Numbered from the stretch's first letter, positions 25,083 through 37,332 are shown. The stretch is 64,000 nucleotides of DNA from Ochotona curzoniae (GCF_017591425.1 NW_024465369.1:29989001-30053000); one strand, 5' to 3'. The notes: generated by a model not told the origin, from the sequence alone. Program-made: numbers and translations.

Positions 25083-25410
25083 CTATTTTTAAAATTTAGT
25101 TATTTTTATTGGAAGATCAGATATACAGAGAGGAGGAGAGACAGAGGAAGACCCTCCATTTGATGATTAACCCCCAAGCGGCCGCAACGGCTGGAGCTGA
25201 GCCAATCTGAAGCCAGGAGCCTGGAGCCTCTTCCAGGTCTCCCATGCAGGTACAGGGTCCCAAAGCTTTGGGCCATCCTCAGCTGTTTCCCAGGCCACAA
25301 GCAGGGAGCTGGATGGGAAGCGGGGCCACTGGAATTAGAACCAGCACCCATATGGGATCCTCGTACATTCAAGGTGAGAACTTTAGCCACTAGGCCACGG
25401 TGCTGGGCCC
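25083..25410 (-). mobile_element. CSINE
   Basis: Reverse copy with aagcagggagctggatggga and ending 'ccacggtgctgggccc'. Imperfect flanks tgggtgtctt (25070) and tgggtatctc (25411). Confidence 0.92.
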
Positions 25411-25420
25411 TGGGTATCTC

Positions 25421-28400
25421 CTTATACTTACAAGAGTACACTATTGATACAATCATTAAAATCCATGTAATTCTACAGATTTCTGAAAGCACATGGTCTC
25501 TGTCTCTCTTTCACACACACAAACATACACCCTCTTTCTCACACAAACTGATTACAGCCAAAGAAAGCAGTCTATTAATCCAATAGGCTACGCAAAGATA
25601 GAGTCAATTTAAATCCTACATACATGTTGGTATTAGAAAAACATCTATTAGCACAAAATTTGGGTTCCCCAAGCCAAAATAAACCTACTTTACTTCCATC
25701 AAAAAGACAATCTTATCACACATAGGGATTGGTGATATGGGATTTATTACAATCCAGCTGTGAATGACTTTGATTGGATTGAGTGAAACCTTTAAGCATA
25801 CTTGACTCTAAATGAGAATAACACACACACACACTATATATATATATATATAAAATATATATATATATATAATATATATATATATTTAATGTTAAAACTC
25901 TAAATGATAAATATATTATGTTGAAACTTCTGGGACATGACAGTTGCCTACATTTTTTAAAGTAGTTTTCAACCACTTCTTCCCCTCTCTCCTCCTACCA
26001 CTATCAGATGGTCTTTACAAAGGGGCACAGTCTGTACACCATATCTGGATGGCTAATCATTTCCCATGAAAATCTGCAGAGGGGCAAGAACAGCAAGTGG
26101 CTAGGCTGGGAGAGGATCAGGAATGTCAAGGGCATCACAGCCTAGGGCCTTACTCAGATTGTTGGGACAGTTTCTTCGGTTTCATCCCATGCAATCTTGG
26201 GCAGGAGAGTATGATCACCAGATTCTAAAATAATGCTCTGTTAAAGCAAGGGTTCTATTTCACTCATTCTGCTATAAGTTTGTTATAACAAACTTTTACA
26301 TACATAAAAACACACATGCTACTCTTGGGTCTATGACCAAATTCACACTGAATATGTGTATTTCTGTGCATGTGTGTGCATACAGCCTTTGCGTTTTTAC
26401 TCAAGTCTGGTTCTCTATATTTTACAGAAGAAAAAGTTTCAAATGAATTCAATTGCTGAATATTTTCAAGTCATTTAGAAATGGAATTCATTCACCTGAA
26501 GAGAATTAAAATCAACATCTCATTGCATGGCACTTTTGCTTCACACAGCCCAGTCTATCATTTTAAAATATGATCTCTCAATCTCTGTCATTCTGCCTTT
26601 AAAATTAATAAAATGAAAGTTTAAAAAACAGAGGTTTAATAAAACAGAAGCATCAAGCTACAATGAAACTGGCAGTCTTTTTTGAAAACATAAACGCTGT
26701 GCTATATTTAACTGCCCAAAATTTACTTCTGGTTTCTGGTAAAAAGTGTTCACGGGAAGTAATCAGTACTGCAGTCCCAAGGCACACATTGTCTCTGATT
26801 TCCTGCAGTGTAAGACTTAACACCCGGACAACCCTTAATCAAGAATCACTAGGCTGTATTTACTGACATCATTCAAATAACCTCAAGCCTGACTAAAACC
26901 AGAATCAAAAACTTAAGTTGTTTTCTTCCATTTTTCTACAACCATCTGTTGGTATTTAAAAATGATAGTCTAATCATGTCATGAAGACACCGGCTTGTTA
27001 ATGTTTTATTTTGCTGTAAACATCACAGTGAAACCATGGGACTGAACATCACAGAGACGATACATGTTCACGCTCTTCTGAGGCTTGCACTGTGAAATTC
27101 CATGAGTTTAATAAATCCTGATCACTTATAGCAAATTATATAACATATCCCTGATGCGAGCTAGGGCAGACGAGCACTTCAATGCATCTAGCAAGAACAA
27201 GCCAAGATTCTGCCACCTGCATCCCCTGGAGCCCGGAGACACACTGCCAACACAAACAACAGACTGTAGGTTGCGGGGAAGAGCTGCTGCCAACCCCAGC
27301 AACAATATTAGTTTTAATGAAAACATTATGGTACACACTTATACCAAGGAGGCTTGTCCATATACAGTACCTATGCCATTCAGACACACTATTTTCAAAG
27401 TTAACTCAACATGGTTTTCAAATAGGCTCCTACAGGGAAGGCAGAAAGGAGACAGAGATGAGAGAGAAGGAGAGGAGAATGATAAAACAAATAGGACAGT
27501 CTCCAAAGGTTGAGTCTTAAGCAGATATAAAAGCGACCAGGAACCTCTAATGGGTGCAAGAGTCACCCAGGATACTTGTTGAAAATTCAAATGTCTACAC
27601 CTTATGCCTAACATTCCTACTGGCAATGTTCTAGGTTGGAACTTGGAAGTGTACATTTTTAATAAAGCACCCAAGACAAGACTGCAGGCATTGCACAAGT
27701 CTGTGCCACATGAGATGCTGTGGTCTCAGCAAGCCCTGGGGAGTGGCAGGGAGAGAAGACTCTTCAGGCCAATGAGATTTCTTTTCAAAGGGCAGGACTC
27801 AAAAGTCATGTAGCAAATCCAATTCTGACACAGAAAGAAGAGGGGGAATGCTGGGGTAGGTGGATGGGGAAGCAATTACCTATGGTGATTTGCTCAATAC
27901 TTTTTATTTAAAAGGGTGTAACAAAATTTGCATGGCCTGAATCATCCAGTATAAAATCTGCTCAATGGGTTTGATTATATTCATTTACCTGCCTACTTAT
28001 GAAGTGCTCATTTTTTTTTAAGGAGGGGTGTTGGAGGCTCTATAACAGAGTCCTCACCCTACAGACACCAGATTAACAGGAGATAAGGACTAAGAAGAAG
28101 GGCAGGGAAAGAGCCCTGGTGGTAGATACCCAGGTGCCTGGCATTCTAGATAGGGAAAAGCTTTCTGCAGATGCTGGAAGGGAACCAGCAGATAGCGTGC
28201 ACTGCAAGGGAGAGGTTTTGCACTGTTTCTGCCTGTACAAGAAAACAGCATCCCAGAGGTGTGCAGAGTAAGCCGTAATGTCCACTGAGAGAGTTTGTAG
28301 GAACACAAGCTAGAAACTTGTTCATTTCAGTGATCACTTGTCAGCCAGACTCAATACCCATCAGAAGATACCATACAAAATGCAGTGATGTAGTTCCTTT

Positions 28401-28823
28401 CCAGGAAACAGAAATGCTAACATCTGACTCTAAACCCTACTTAAAGGAAACAGAGAGGTATTGTTACAAAACAAGCATGATATAAAGACTCAGCATCAGC
28501 AGTGGGTAGAAACTGCTCTGGTTAAATAAGACAAGCAGCTTCTTCTCTATCTATGTACGCTTACACTTCAACCTTGACCTTTGCATTGGGTCATGCAGAT
28601 ACAACTTGAGCAGCTCTGGAGAGCAGGTCATGCATGTGCCTGTTGTATTACACCTGCCAACCAAGCTCCTTTTATTGCTAAGGTTCTACACTCAGCCAAT
28701 CAGAGTCACAGATACTCTGCATCACAAGTTTGGGAAGAATTTATAACTTTGGTTTTCTTTAGCATGTGTAAGTTCTTGTTGCTGATCTAACTCCTGTATT
28801 TACAACACAGAGAGAACATCTAT
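25421..28823. other. Unique intronic DNA
   Basis: Contains the AC/TA microsatellite, a possible CSINE 3' tail at 26570-26632, and an unexplained CpG-bearing block at 27150-27330. No exon of STK39 was found here. Confidence 0.5.
25820..25886. repeat. (AC)n-(TA)n compound microsatellite
   Basis: Seven AC units followed by about 25 TA units with small breaks. It can form AT cruciforms. The isoleucine/tyrosine-rich frame on the minus strand is an artefact of it. Confidence 0.95.
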
Positions 28824-28854
28824 TTTAAGTATTTATTTTTATCTACTTTAAAGG

Positions 28855-28945
28855 AAGGGGGAGAGAATGGGAAGGAGGGGGGAAGAGGGAGGGAAAGGGG
28901 AAGAGAGAGTAAGAAAAACAGAGAGAGAGTGAAAGAGAGAGAATA
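28855..28945. repeat. Purine-rich (G/A) tract
   Basis: Ninety bases of almost only A and G on the plus strand, in the CSINE 3' region. Confidence 0.9.
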
Positions 28946-29127
28946 TCTTCCATCTGTGGGGTCATTCCCAAAAACCTTGTACCACCCAGCCAGACCAAAG
29001 CATGGAGCCCAGAACTCCATCTTGGTCTCCCATGCAGGTGGCAGCGGCCCAAATACTTGTACCGCCTTCTACTGCCTTCCATAAATGCATTAGCAGGAAG
29101 TTGTACAAAACAGTGATTGGGAATTTC

Positions 29128-29460
29128 TTTTTTTTTTAAAGATTTATTTTTATTATTTTTTCATTGGAAAGGCGGATATACAGAGAGGAGAGACAGAGAG
29201 GAAGATCTTCCATCCGATGATTCACTCCCCAAGTGAGCGCAACGGGCCAATACTATGCCAATCCGAAGCCAGGAGCCTCTTCCGGGTCTCCCACGCGGGT
29301 GCAGGTTCCCAAAGCTTTGGGCCGTCCTCGACTGCCCTCCCAGGCCACAGGCAGGGAGCTGGAAGGGAAGCGGGGCTGCCGGGATTAGAACTGGCGCCCA
29401 TATGGGATCCCAGGCGTGCAAGGTGAGGGCCTTTAACCACTTGTGCCACCGCGCCGGGCC
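29128..29460 (-). mobile_element. Young CSINE nested in an older CSINE
   Basis: Bounded by perfect 17-bp copies of cagtgattgggaatttc (29111-29127 and 29461-29477). Near-identical in sequence to the copies at 11832 and 37954, including the internal atactatgccaatccgaagc. Confidence 0.96.
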
Positions 29461-29861
29461 CAGTGATTGGGAATTTCAACTAACATTCTGATACGGGATG
29501 TGGGCCTCGCAAGTGCAGTCTAGCTCACTTTGCCACATTGCCCACCCCTGGTGAAATGACTTTCTAATTAGCTGCTTTTGAAGAAGCAAAAAAAACCAAA
29601 CTTCTATGCTTCCTTGCTAGGAGTTACCCCAGGAATTCCTTTTGAAACAACTGGAATGGGGCCAAGTCTGGTCTATTTCCATTTGTCAGCCAACCTAGCC
29701 ATGTCAGACAAGTAAATTTATACATGCATATCATCTGCACCTTATTGTAGACCTTACTTGTTGCTTTTCTCTAAGCCAATATTTCTTTCCATGGCTTTGT
29801 GACTCCAACAATATCTACTTACATATGTGCCTAAAACTGCTTTCTGATTTATGCTTTACAA

Positions 29862-30545
29862 AATGGTGAATTTAATTTATTTATATAAAATGAGTACATT
29901 TCATGATATAGGTTTAAACAGGGGATCCGACTCTTCCCCCTCCTTCTCTAACTCTCCCTTTAAATTTTTTCTAAACATCCTAATGGCCTGTTCATTTGCT
30001 TCATAGCAACTAAAAATCCCAATATATAAACATATCACTACATACCAAGTAGAGGAAAAAGGAAAATAAAGAAAAAAAAAGGGTATCATTCTGTTATCCA
30101 GGAGTGGAGACCCAGGATATGAACAGCAGTAAATTCCCAGGCTGTTAATCTCACTTTTGCAGATTACATTTTTCGTGTGCCCCATGTATTACTTGTCTCA
30201 GATCAGAGAGCATATATGGTATTTGTCTTTTTGGGACTGACTTATTTCATTAAGCATAATGGTTTCCAGCTGGATTCATTCTGCTGCAAAAAATAACATT
30301 TCATTCTTTTTATGGCTCAGTGGTATTCCACAACATACATGAACCAAATTTTCTTTATCTAGTCATCCGTTGATGGGCATCTGGGTTGATTCCATATCTT
30401 AGCTATTGTGAATTATGCTCCTTTTAACATAGGGGTACAGACAGTTCTTTCATATGCAAATTTAATCTTGTTTGGATATATTTCCAGAAGTGAGTATCTA
30501 AATATTCACTGTCCTCCATCATGGTTACACTAGTTTACATTATCC
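29862..30545 (-). mobile_element. L1 3' part, reverse (ORF2 end and 3' UTR)
   Basis: Read in reverse it gives the classic end of ORF2. Plus-strand signatures are 'gactgacttatttcattaag', 'tatggctcagtggtattcca', 'catccgttgatgggcatctg' and 'tccatatcttagctattgtg'. An old copy. Confidence 0.8.
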
Positions 30546-30557
30546 TAAAAGTTACCC

Positions 30558-30826
30558 ACACAGAGAGACCGGTCTTCTATCTGCTAGTTCCCTCCCCAGA
30601 TGGTCACAAATAGCCAGGACTAAGACACATTGAAGCTAGAAGTCAGGAGCTTCATCCAGCTCTCCTACGTGGGTTCAGGGGCTCAACCACTTGGGGCCAT
30701 GCCTTGCTGCTTCCCCATGTACATCTACAGAGAGGTGCATGGGAAGTGGAACATCTGGGACAGGAACTGGATCCCATATGGGATGCCACCAGCCCCCAGC
30801 ACAAGTGGGTTTATGACTGCAGTCCA
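30558..30826 (-). mobile_element. CSINE, old copy
   Basis: Reverse copy with 'ctgctagttccctccccaga', 'gaagctagaagtcaggagct', 'gcatgggaagtggaac'. Abuts the L1 on its left. Confidence 0.75.
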
Positions 30827-31379
30827 CAAATAGTACATTTAATTTCTTTACTGCCCTGTTCCTACACAAAAGCAATAACTCCATGTCACTACACTGACAC
30901 TTCTTCATCAAAGGTAGGTTGCCCTGAAACTAAATGTTTAAGATTTTTTTTAACCTAAAATATGTTTCCTATATTATACTAAAGGTCATAACATTCACTT
31001 TTCCATAACATACACTTTTGGATTTTTTAAGCTTTCTTTAAACCACCATAAGCACTAATTCCAATTCAAAAGAAAATTCTGATGAGAACAGATTTTTAAA
31101 ATGTATCAGAATTTTAGCTATTTTATAGTATAGAAGCCAAAAAAAATTGCACACCTAAAAAATCATTCAAACCTCTCTATGAAATGGCCTATTTTTTTTC
31201 TTGCACAGCTCTCCTCAAGTGAGCCATTCTATTTGCAGAGGCTCCTTGAATTTTGCAATCTTGAAAGTAAGATTGTTAAAACATCAGATTCTTACACTGA
31301 AAGCACCCTTCGTTTCAGAAGTAATTGTTATGAAATAACTGTGTTTCAGACTGGAAATTGTTTCTAATATCTTTATGGA

Positions 31380-32650
31380 AGGCAAATTGAAACGCAGTTT
31401 AGGGCACTGGGAACATAGTGGTCAACAAAACATAAAATGCATGGCCTTCAAAAATCGTACCCTCTAGAAAATACTCTATTGTCTAATTAATGAAACAAAT
31501 GAAATACACAGCCTATTGGGCAGGGAGAAGCTAGACTGAAAAATAAAGTAAGGAACAAGACTGGAAAGTCAGGAGTGGGTTCAGTTTTAAGCAGGCTGAT
31601 CAAGAAAAGTCCCACCATGAGGTGATATTTCAGTCCTGGACATGTGGGGTGAGCATGTGCGTTCTTACAAGAAGGAATAACCTGTAAGAGGAATAGCCAG
31701 TGCAAAGCTGGCATGGCTGGTGGGGAAATTTAGAAGCCTGTGGAGTGACAGAATGAATACACAGTGTAGGGAACTGCAGGCCATTGAGACGTAGAAATCC
31801 ACTAGGTAGCTTTAATGAAAGCATCAATGTGATATGGCTTACTTGTGTACCTGGTAAATAATTTACATGTACAATTCACCTTTTTCCAAGTGTACAACTG
31901 GAGGGCTTTTTCAGTAGTCACATACTTACAATTTCAGATGATTTTCACCACACTAAGAAGAAATCCCACATTCCTGAGGCATCCCTCTTCTTTCTCCTCA
32001 GTCCTAGTCTGGAACCACTCACTACTCTACTTTGTGACTCAGTGAACATGTCACTTATAAACAGAATCCCAGGACAGGTGGTCTCTGTGTCTGGCTTACT
32101 TTACCTGGACCTCCCTGGCTGATGGGATGAGAACAAGTTGAAGGAAAGACACCAGTGAGGAGATGGATGTCAGCATTCAATGACACGAAAAGGGCTTTAT
32201 AAGGATAGGTATGTGTTGAGGGGTATCGGATGGGGAGAGGGAACTGGGCGTGGAATATGAGAGAAAGGAAAGGCAGGTGACACTCCCAGGGTTCCTGGAA
32301 GGAGGAAGCTGACATCAGCCACCCAGCACAAGAGACCTGGAGGAGCAGGTTGGGAAAAACGCCAGAGGCTAGATTTTAAAGTAAAGGTGGAATGTGTGTT
32401 TCCTTCATAGGAAATATGCTAAAAAGGGAGCGTGTGAGTTGAATTCAACTGACAGGTTTGGGTCAGACATCTAAATCTGGGAGTTAAAGCATTCCACACC
32501 ACAAAACCAGATGAGGCTACTAAAGTAGTATACAATTAGAGAAGCATTCCAAAGAAAGAGTCCTTGAATCCTTCATAGTTTCACAGACACTGAGATGGGA
32601 AGACCAGTAAGATGGGAGGCCCATGAGAAGCTGGACCCTTAAAAGCCAAA
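31380..32650 (+). mobile_element. L2 LINE, interrupted by an L1 fragment
   Basis: Left part (31380-31850): 'gcactgggaacatagtggtc', 'aaagtcaggagtgggttcag', 'agaggaatagccagtgcaaa', order as in L2 3' regions. Right part (32105-32650) continues with 'acatctaaatctgggagtta' and 'actgagatgggaagacc'. From remembered consensus, so moderate confidence. Confidence 0.55.
31850..32105 (-). mobile_element. L1 3' UTR fragment, reverse
   Basis: 'acatgtacaattcacctttt', 'tttcagatgattttcaccac' and 'gtgtctggcttactttacct' follow the order of the antisense 3' region of old mammalian L1 families. Confidence 0.5.
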
Positions 32651-32671
32651 TGAAAAAATTTTCCTTATATT

Positions 32672-32950
32672 TTTACTCATTTTGTGTGAAAGGCAGGCTG
32701 ACAGAAACAAAACATTTCAATCCATTGATTTACTGTTCAAAATATTTGCTTGCAATAATTGGGACTGGGCCAGGCTGATGCCAGAAGGCAGAAACTCAAT
32801 CCAGGCTATGCATGTTGACAGCACAGACTCCACTTGAGCCACCACCTGCTGCCTTGCAGGAATGGACAGGACAGCTGGGACTCAACCCATTCACTTCTAC
32901 CACACGGAATGCAAGAACTCCAAGCAGCAGCTTAAGCACCTACTCCCCCC
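32672..32950 (-). mobile_element. CSINE, old copy
   Basis: Reverse copy: 'gtgaaaggcaggctgacaga', 'gggactgggccaggctgatg', 'cagcagcttaagcacctact'. Strongly diverged. Confidence 0.7.
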
Positions 32951-33094
32951 AATGAGAAAGTTTACAATGGTGAATGGCACTGTCAACTCCATTCAAGGCT
33001 ATGTCTAGGCCAAGCGGGAGAAGACCTGAGAATTAACCTCAGAGTTAAGTGCCTGGTTGTCCTTAAACCGCAATTTCTCTGCCTGTCTCCTATT

Positions 33095-33123
33095 ACACAT
33101 GATCTTAGCCAAAAGGCCGAGAA
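33095..33123 (-). pseudogene. U2 snRNA 5'-end retropseudogene fragment (29 bp)
   Basis: On the minus strand this reads TTCTCGGCCTTTTGGCTAAG followed by ATCATGTGT. That equals nucleotides 6-34 of U2 snRNA with one mismatch (T for A at position 30), and two more matching bases lie in the flank. The insert sits between two perfect copies of gcctgtctcctatt at 33081-33094 and 33124-33137, the mark of a target-primed retrotransposition event. Only the first part of U2 is present and no A-tail is visible. It lacks nearly all of U2 and cannot function. Confidence 0.88.
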
Positions 33124-33275
33124 GCCTGTCTCCTATTCACTCTACTTTTGCCTATCAGCTGAGTGTGTTGTTAAATGTGCCACTGAAAAGACTCACTTAA
33201 GTGAACTGAGGATGCCCAAAATCTAACCTGAGCAGGTTCAAAAAACGGTGGCAAGAAAAGAATGGCGTTGTGGTA

Positions 33276-33566
33276 TGGCAAGTGAGGCCACTTTTTTTTT
33301 TTTAGCCCTAGCATCCCTTACAATGCTTCCAGTCCCAGCTCTTCTACTGCTGATCCAGCTCCTTGCTAACAGGCTTGGCACCTGGGAAAGCAGTGGAAGG
33401 CATCTCAAGTGCTTGAGCCTCACACACCTAAAAAGGATATTCAGTTGTAATCCTAGGCTTTTGGTTCCCGCCTGGCCTAACTCCAGCCACTTGGGGAGTG
33501 AATAAGTGGATGTCAGATTTCTCTCTCCTCCTTTCCTTATCATTTTGCCTTGAAAAAGAAAAAGGT
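33276..33566 (+). mobile_element. CSINE, old copy with internal T-run
   Basis: 'tggtatggcaagtgaggcca' head, a T-run at 33293-33304 in the body, 'gcacctgggaaagcagtgga', and tail 'ttgaaaaagaaaaagg'. Confidence 0.8.
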
Positions 33567-33682
33567 AAAAAAGAAAAACACCTCAGGCATTCTTTTGCTA
33601 AGTTTAGGTAGAAGGAGATGAATAGGTATATGGCAAATGGAATGACGATTCCTTAAAGGTGAGTTAAATGAGAACATATTCA

Positions 33683-33950
33683 GCCCTGGCACTGTGGGTG
33701 GCTGCTGCCCTTCTGATCCAGCTCCCAGCTGACGTGTCTGTAAAAGTGGAAGATGGCCCAAGTTCTGTATTCCTGCCACCCACACAGGAGAAGTGGATGG
33801 AGCTTCTGACTCTCAACTTTGGCCTAGCCAAGCACTGGTCATTGTGCCCTTCTACAGAGGGGGTGAACCTGTGGGTAGGAGCGATTTCTCTCCATTTCTC
33901 GCTCTTTCTTGCTCTGGCAACTTTTTCAAAATAAATAAACAAATTAAAAC
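33683..33950 (+). mobile_element. CSINE, old copy, 5' deleted
   Basis: 'ccctggcactgtgggtggct', 'tgtaaaagtggaagatggcc', 'ggagcttctgactctcaact', tail 'caaaataaataaacaaatta'. Confidence 0.78.
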
Positions 33951-34666
33951 ATGCATATGCTGGTGGACTACGTCTAGTAAAGGGGGAATGAGGTGATATA
34001 GGAATGGGTAGCAAGCTTCTGGGATTGGTCCCAGTAGACCAGATCGAACACACTGTATCTGTTTTACAAACAACAACTAAAATATAAAATGCCATCAATT
34101 GATCCAGAAAAGGAAAAAAAAAAGGCCGTTATTTTTTTTTTTCCCAGAAGACATAAAAATCATCATTATTTACAGTTACCTAGATTTACTTTTCAAGGCT
34201 AAGAATCCAGATTCTACGTAAATTCTAACAAGGTAGTGTCATGGTCACAGGCAAGCTCAAGGCTTGTTGTGAAAAGGCCAAACTCAAGGACCACTACAAA
34301 CTGCAATGTTTCAGACATCTCTTCTGACCTCAGTTTTTCACCCACTAAATATTGATTTAAAAAATCTATCTGCTCTACCTTCATGGATGCTAATGATAAA
34401 TGTGATTTGTGAAAGTTGTCTATGAATCCTTATATGTGATGTTTGTGCAAGGTATTCTGGATGTTACTATACAATAAAGCTAATATAAAATTTTAATTAT
34501 TTTTATTACTGCCTTACTTTACACATAGGAATATTTAATCTCTAAGAAGGTGAAAAAGAGAAAATGATCGTTTTTAAAAAGAGAATGAACAGTTCAGACA
34601 TAGGAAAAAAAAATAAAAGTTTTTGAGATATGCATGTTATGAGGGAGGCTTCTAAGATTTGTGGAT

Positions 34667-34969
34667 GGGCCCAGAGTGGTATCCTAGTGGCTAAAGTCCT
34701 TGCCTGGCATGCGCTGTGATCTCATATGGGCACCAATTCATATCCTGGCTGCTCCAATTCCCATCCAGCTCCCTGCTTGAGATCTGGAAAGCAGCTGAGG
34801 ATGGTTCAAAGCTTTGAAACCCTGCATCCAAGTGGCAGACCTGGAAAAAGCTACTGGCTTCAGATTGGCTCAGCTTTGGCCATTGTGTCCACTTGGGGAG
34901 TGAACCAGCATACGGAAGATTTCTCTCTGTAAATCTTTCTCTATATAAATAAACAAATCTTTTTTAAAA
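34667..34969 (+). mobile_element. CSINE
   Basis: gggcccagagtggtatccta head, ctccctgcttgagatctgga, tail tatataaataaacaaatctt. About 1.1 kb beyond the STK39 exon. Confidence 0.9.
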
Positions 34970-35130
34970 AGTTTGTAAAATATAATTAGAAGATAATAAA
35001 AAATTTCCACAAGGTGTTTGAAGCCTTTCTGAACTTAAAAATAACATCAATACATTGTACATGAACTATGCTCTGATTTCTTTGTTTTCTTCTTTGAAAA
35101 ATTCAACAACAGTTTTTTTTTTTTTATCAG

Positions 35131-35284
35131 ATTCAGCCAAGCCTGGAGCTCAATAAGAATTCCACAAAATTTGACTTCAGACCTAAGCAAGACAAGACAT
35201 AGTGAAGGATGTGACCTCACAGCTCTGCATGACTATCTCTTACTCTGTTCCAAACCACCTACCAGGACCTACCCAAAAGGAAAG
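35131..35284 (+). other. Exon-like open stretch, opposite strand to STK39
   Basis: A 13-T run and atcag precede it and gtgagt follows AAAG at 35285, so both splice sites are close to consensus. In one frame (second base first) all 51 codons are open, starting FSQAWSSIRIPQNLTSDLSK and ending TRTYPKGK. I do not recognise the peptide. It lies 834 bp from the nearer STK39 exon, antisense. It could be a noncoding antisense exon, a decayed pseudogene piece or coincidence. Confidence 0.25.
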
Positions 35285-35660
35285 GTGAGTCTGTTCTCAG
35301 CATCTTTCTGCATGAGAAATATGAACGGGTATTTAAAAGAAGATTTCTGACTGTTACTTTCATTCATGAATGCATTTTCCTTTCTGGCTGCTTGTATGTA
35401 CCATCGGTCTCTTGAAAGAAGACATGTCTTACAACATGAACTGTTCTCCCTAGTTTAAACTAAGACACAGAGATGCTTTTTACTTTTTTAAAAATAAATG
35501 TTAGAGAAACAGGAAAAATTCATGAGTTCGGAATTAAAAGGAGGAACCAGAGGTGAGTGGATTTTCTTACACTTGGTTAGGAAACTCAGAGAAGAACCAC
35601 CTGTCAGGGAGGAAGTAGAGGTGGAGCAGGAATCCTTATACCTGCAAAACTATAATATGG

Positions 35661-35688
35661 AAAAACAAACAAACAAACAAACAAACAA
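35661..35688. repeat. (AAAC)n simple repeat
   Basis: Seven AAAC units, 430 bp from the STK39 exon. Confidence 0.92.
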
Positions 35689-36080
35689 GAAAACCTCTCC
35701 ATCATAATTTGGAGCGTGGACTTCACAGCATCTTATTTCTCAGACTTTATGGCTCTTGAATTTTACTTCTGGATTCATTGTTATATTTCCAGTAAGTGAG
35801 GCTTGTTCTTGCACAAATCATGTCCATCAAATATTGAGGAGCAAACATGTTTAAATAAATATATATTTATATACATATATTATGGTATTAAAGTTACTTT
35901 AATTTGTGACCAATATGAATAAAGCTATTGCATTTATAACTACAAAAAGACAGTTATATTAAGAGATACTGAGAACATTAAATATACTTTCATATAAAAA
36001 TAGGAAGTCAGGAATTTTTCAAAAATCCAGACTCAATTATTCCTTAATGAAAACTTTTTCCCCTAACACATTTTCATTCA

Positions 36081-36269
<189 letters not shown>

Positions 36270-37279
36270 TCATTTACTAAAATTACCCACATGAGTATTA
36301 ATTCAGCAATTCAGATTCTAGCAGGAGGAAAACAAACTCAAGCAACGTAAGACACTGTGCCGTGTGCAATTCGTATCTTGCTACTTATTCAACAGAAATT
36401 ACACAAAAACACTCTTTCAGCTTTGGTAGAACAAAAAGTTTTGCTGTCTGGCTACTATCTTAATTGAACTTCGAATGCACCCCTGGAATTTACACCTCTT
36501 TACCATAAAAAAAAAATTCTTGCAAGGTAATTGCCAGCTGTCAACAACCCTTTTTTCCCCTACCATTAGGAAATCGTAGTTATTAGGAATATCTACTATT
36601 AGGAATAGCAGATATTGAGTCAGAATTTACGGCAAAATGGGTAGCATCTGATAGGATCTTTTATTTGATATAAACACCCAATGAGCTTCTTGAATTTAAG
36701 ATGGGCTATTCAAATTTTACACTGTTAAGAAATTCCCTTATCATGACATTGATCATTTCACAGCAACAGATTCATTCTCCTAGAAAATGTGGCTGAATAA
36801 AATAATGTAGTTTCTCAATGGTAAGTGACAGGAGTTAGCAATCTCATAAAGATGGCCCTGAAAGGGGCTATGGCAAGTGAATAGAGCTGAAATTACTTAA
36901 TTGAAATGTTATGAATGAACATGATAATGCTGTTATCTTCCATTTTAAAACTCTGTAAAAAGAAATTGATAAATTGCAATGTGCACAAAAGAACCACTGT
37001 AACTGTATTTCCCCAAGGGAGACACTCAGTCCCCACGGTCTTCGGGCATTCAGAAATGCTGGAGGATGAGAAGAAACTGGCTAAGCAGGCTGTGACAATT
37101 CACATGGTAGTTTGACATGTCTTGCAAAGTCAGGGATTTTCTGAAGGAACAGCTACTGAATCAAACAAGCACCTATAGTCAATTATAATCTGTTATGCCA
37201 AAATGCACCTTCAATACAACCCTGGTTTCCTTACTTAACCTCTGCTTCAGAACTGGTGACCACAAACGATCCTGTGTGC

Positions 37280-37280
<1 letters not shown>

Positions 37281-37330
<50 letters not shown>
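37281..37330. repeat. (GT)n microsatellite
   Basis: About 24 uninterrupted GT units within the STK39 intron. The long frames on both strands here are repeat artefacts. Confidence 0.97.

Positions 37331-37332
<2 letters not shown>

Larger units (their letters stand above)
28824..29549 (-). mobile_element. Old CSINE split by a younger CSINE
   Basis: The outer copy has a purine-rich tail side (28855-28945), 'gagcccagaactccatcttg', and resumes after the inner insertion with 'tttgccacattgcccacccc'. The inner element is at 29128-29460. Confidence 0.8.

Noticed and set aside
25716..25976. 86-codon frame rich in Tyr and Ile
   Set aside because: Produced by the (TA)n/(AC)n microsatellite.
27126..27387. 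Possible coding exon on the minus strand (70-83 codons)
   Set aside because: Hydrophobic start and a 'tgttggcag' acceptor-like site, but two frames compete, no donor is evident and the peptide is unfamiliar.
29161..29491. Overlapping proline/alanine/glycine-rich frames of 69-86 codons
   Set aside because: Identical peptides recur over the CSINEs at 11832, 20885, 25083, 54264 and 59223. They are SINE sequence, not genes.
33238..33543. 101-codon minus-strand frame
   Set aside because: It covers the old CSINE at 33276-33566 and includes its internal T-run as a lysine string.
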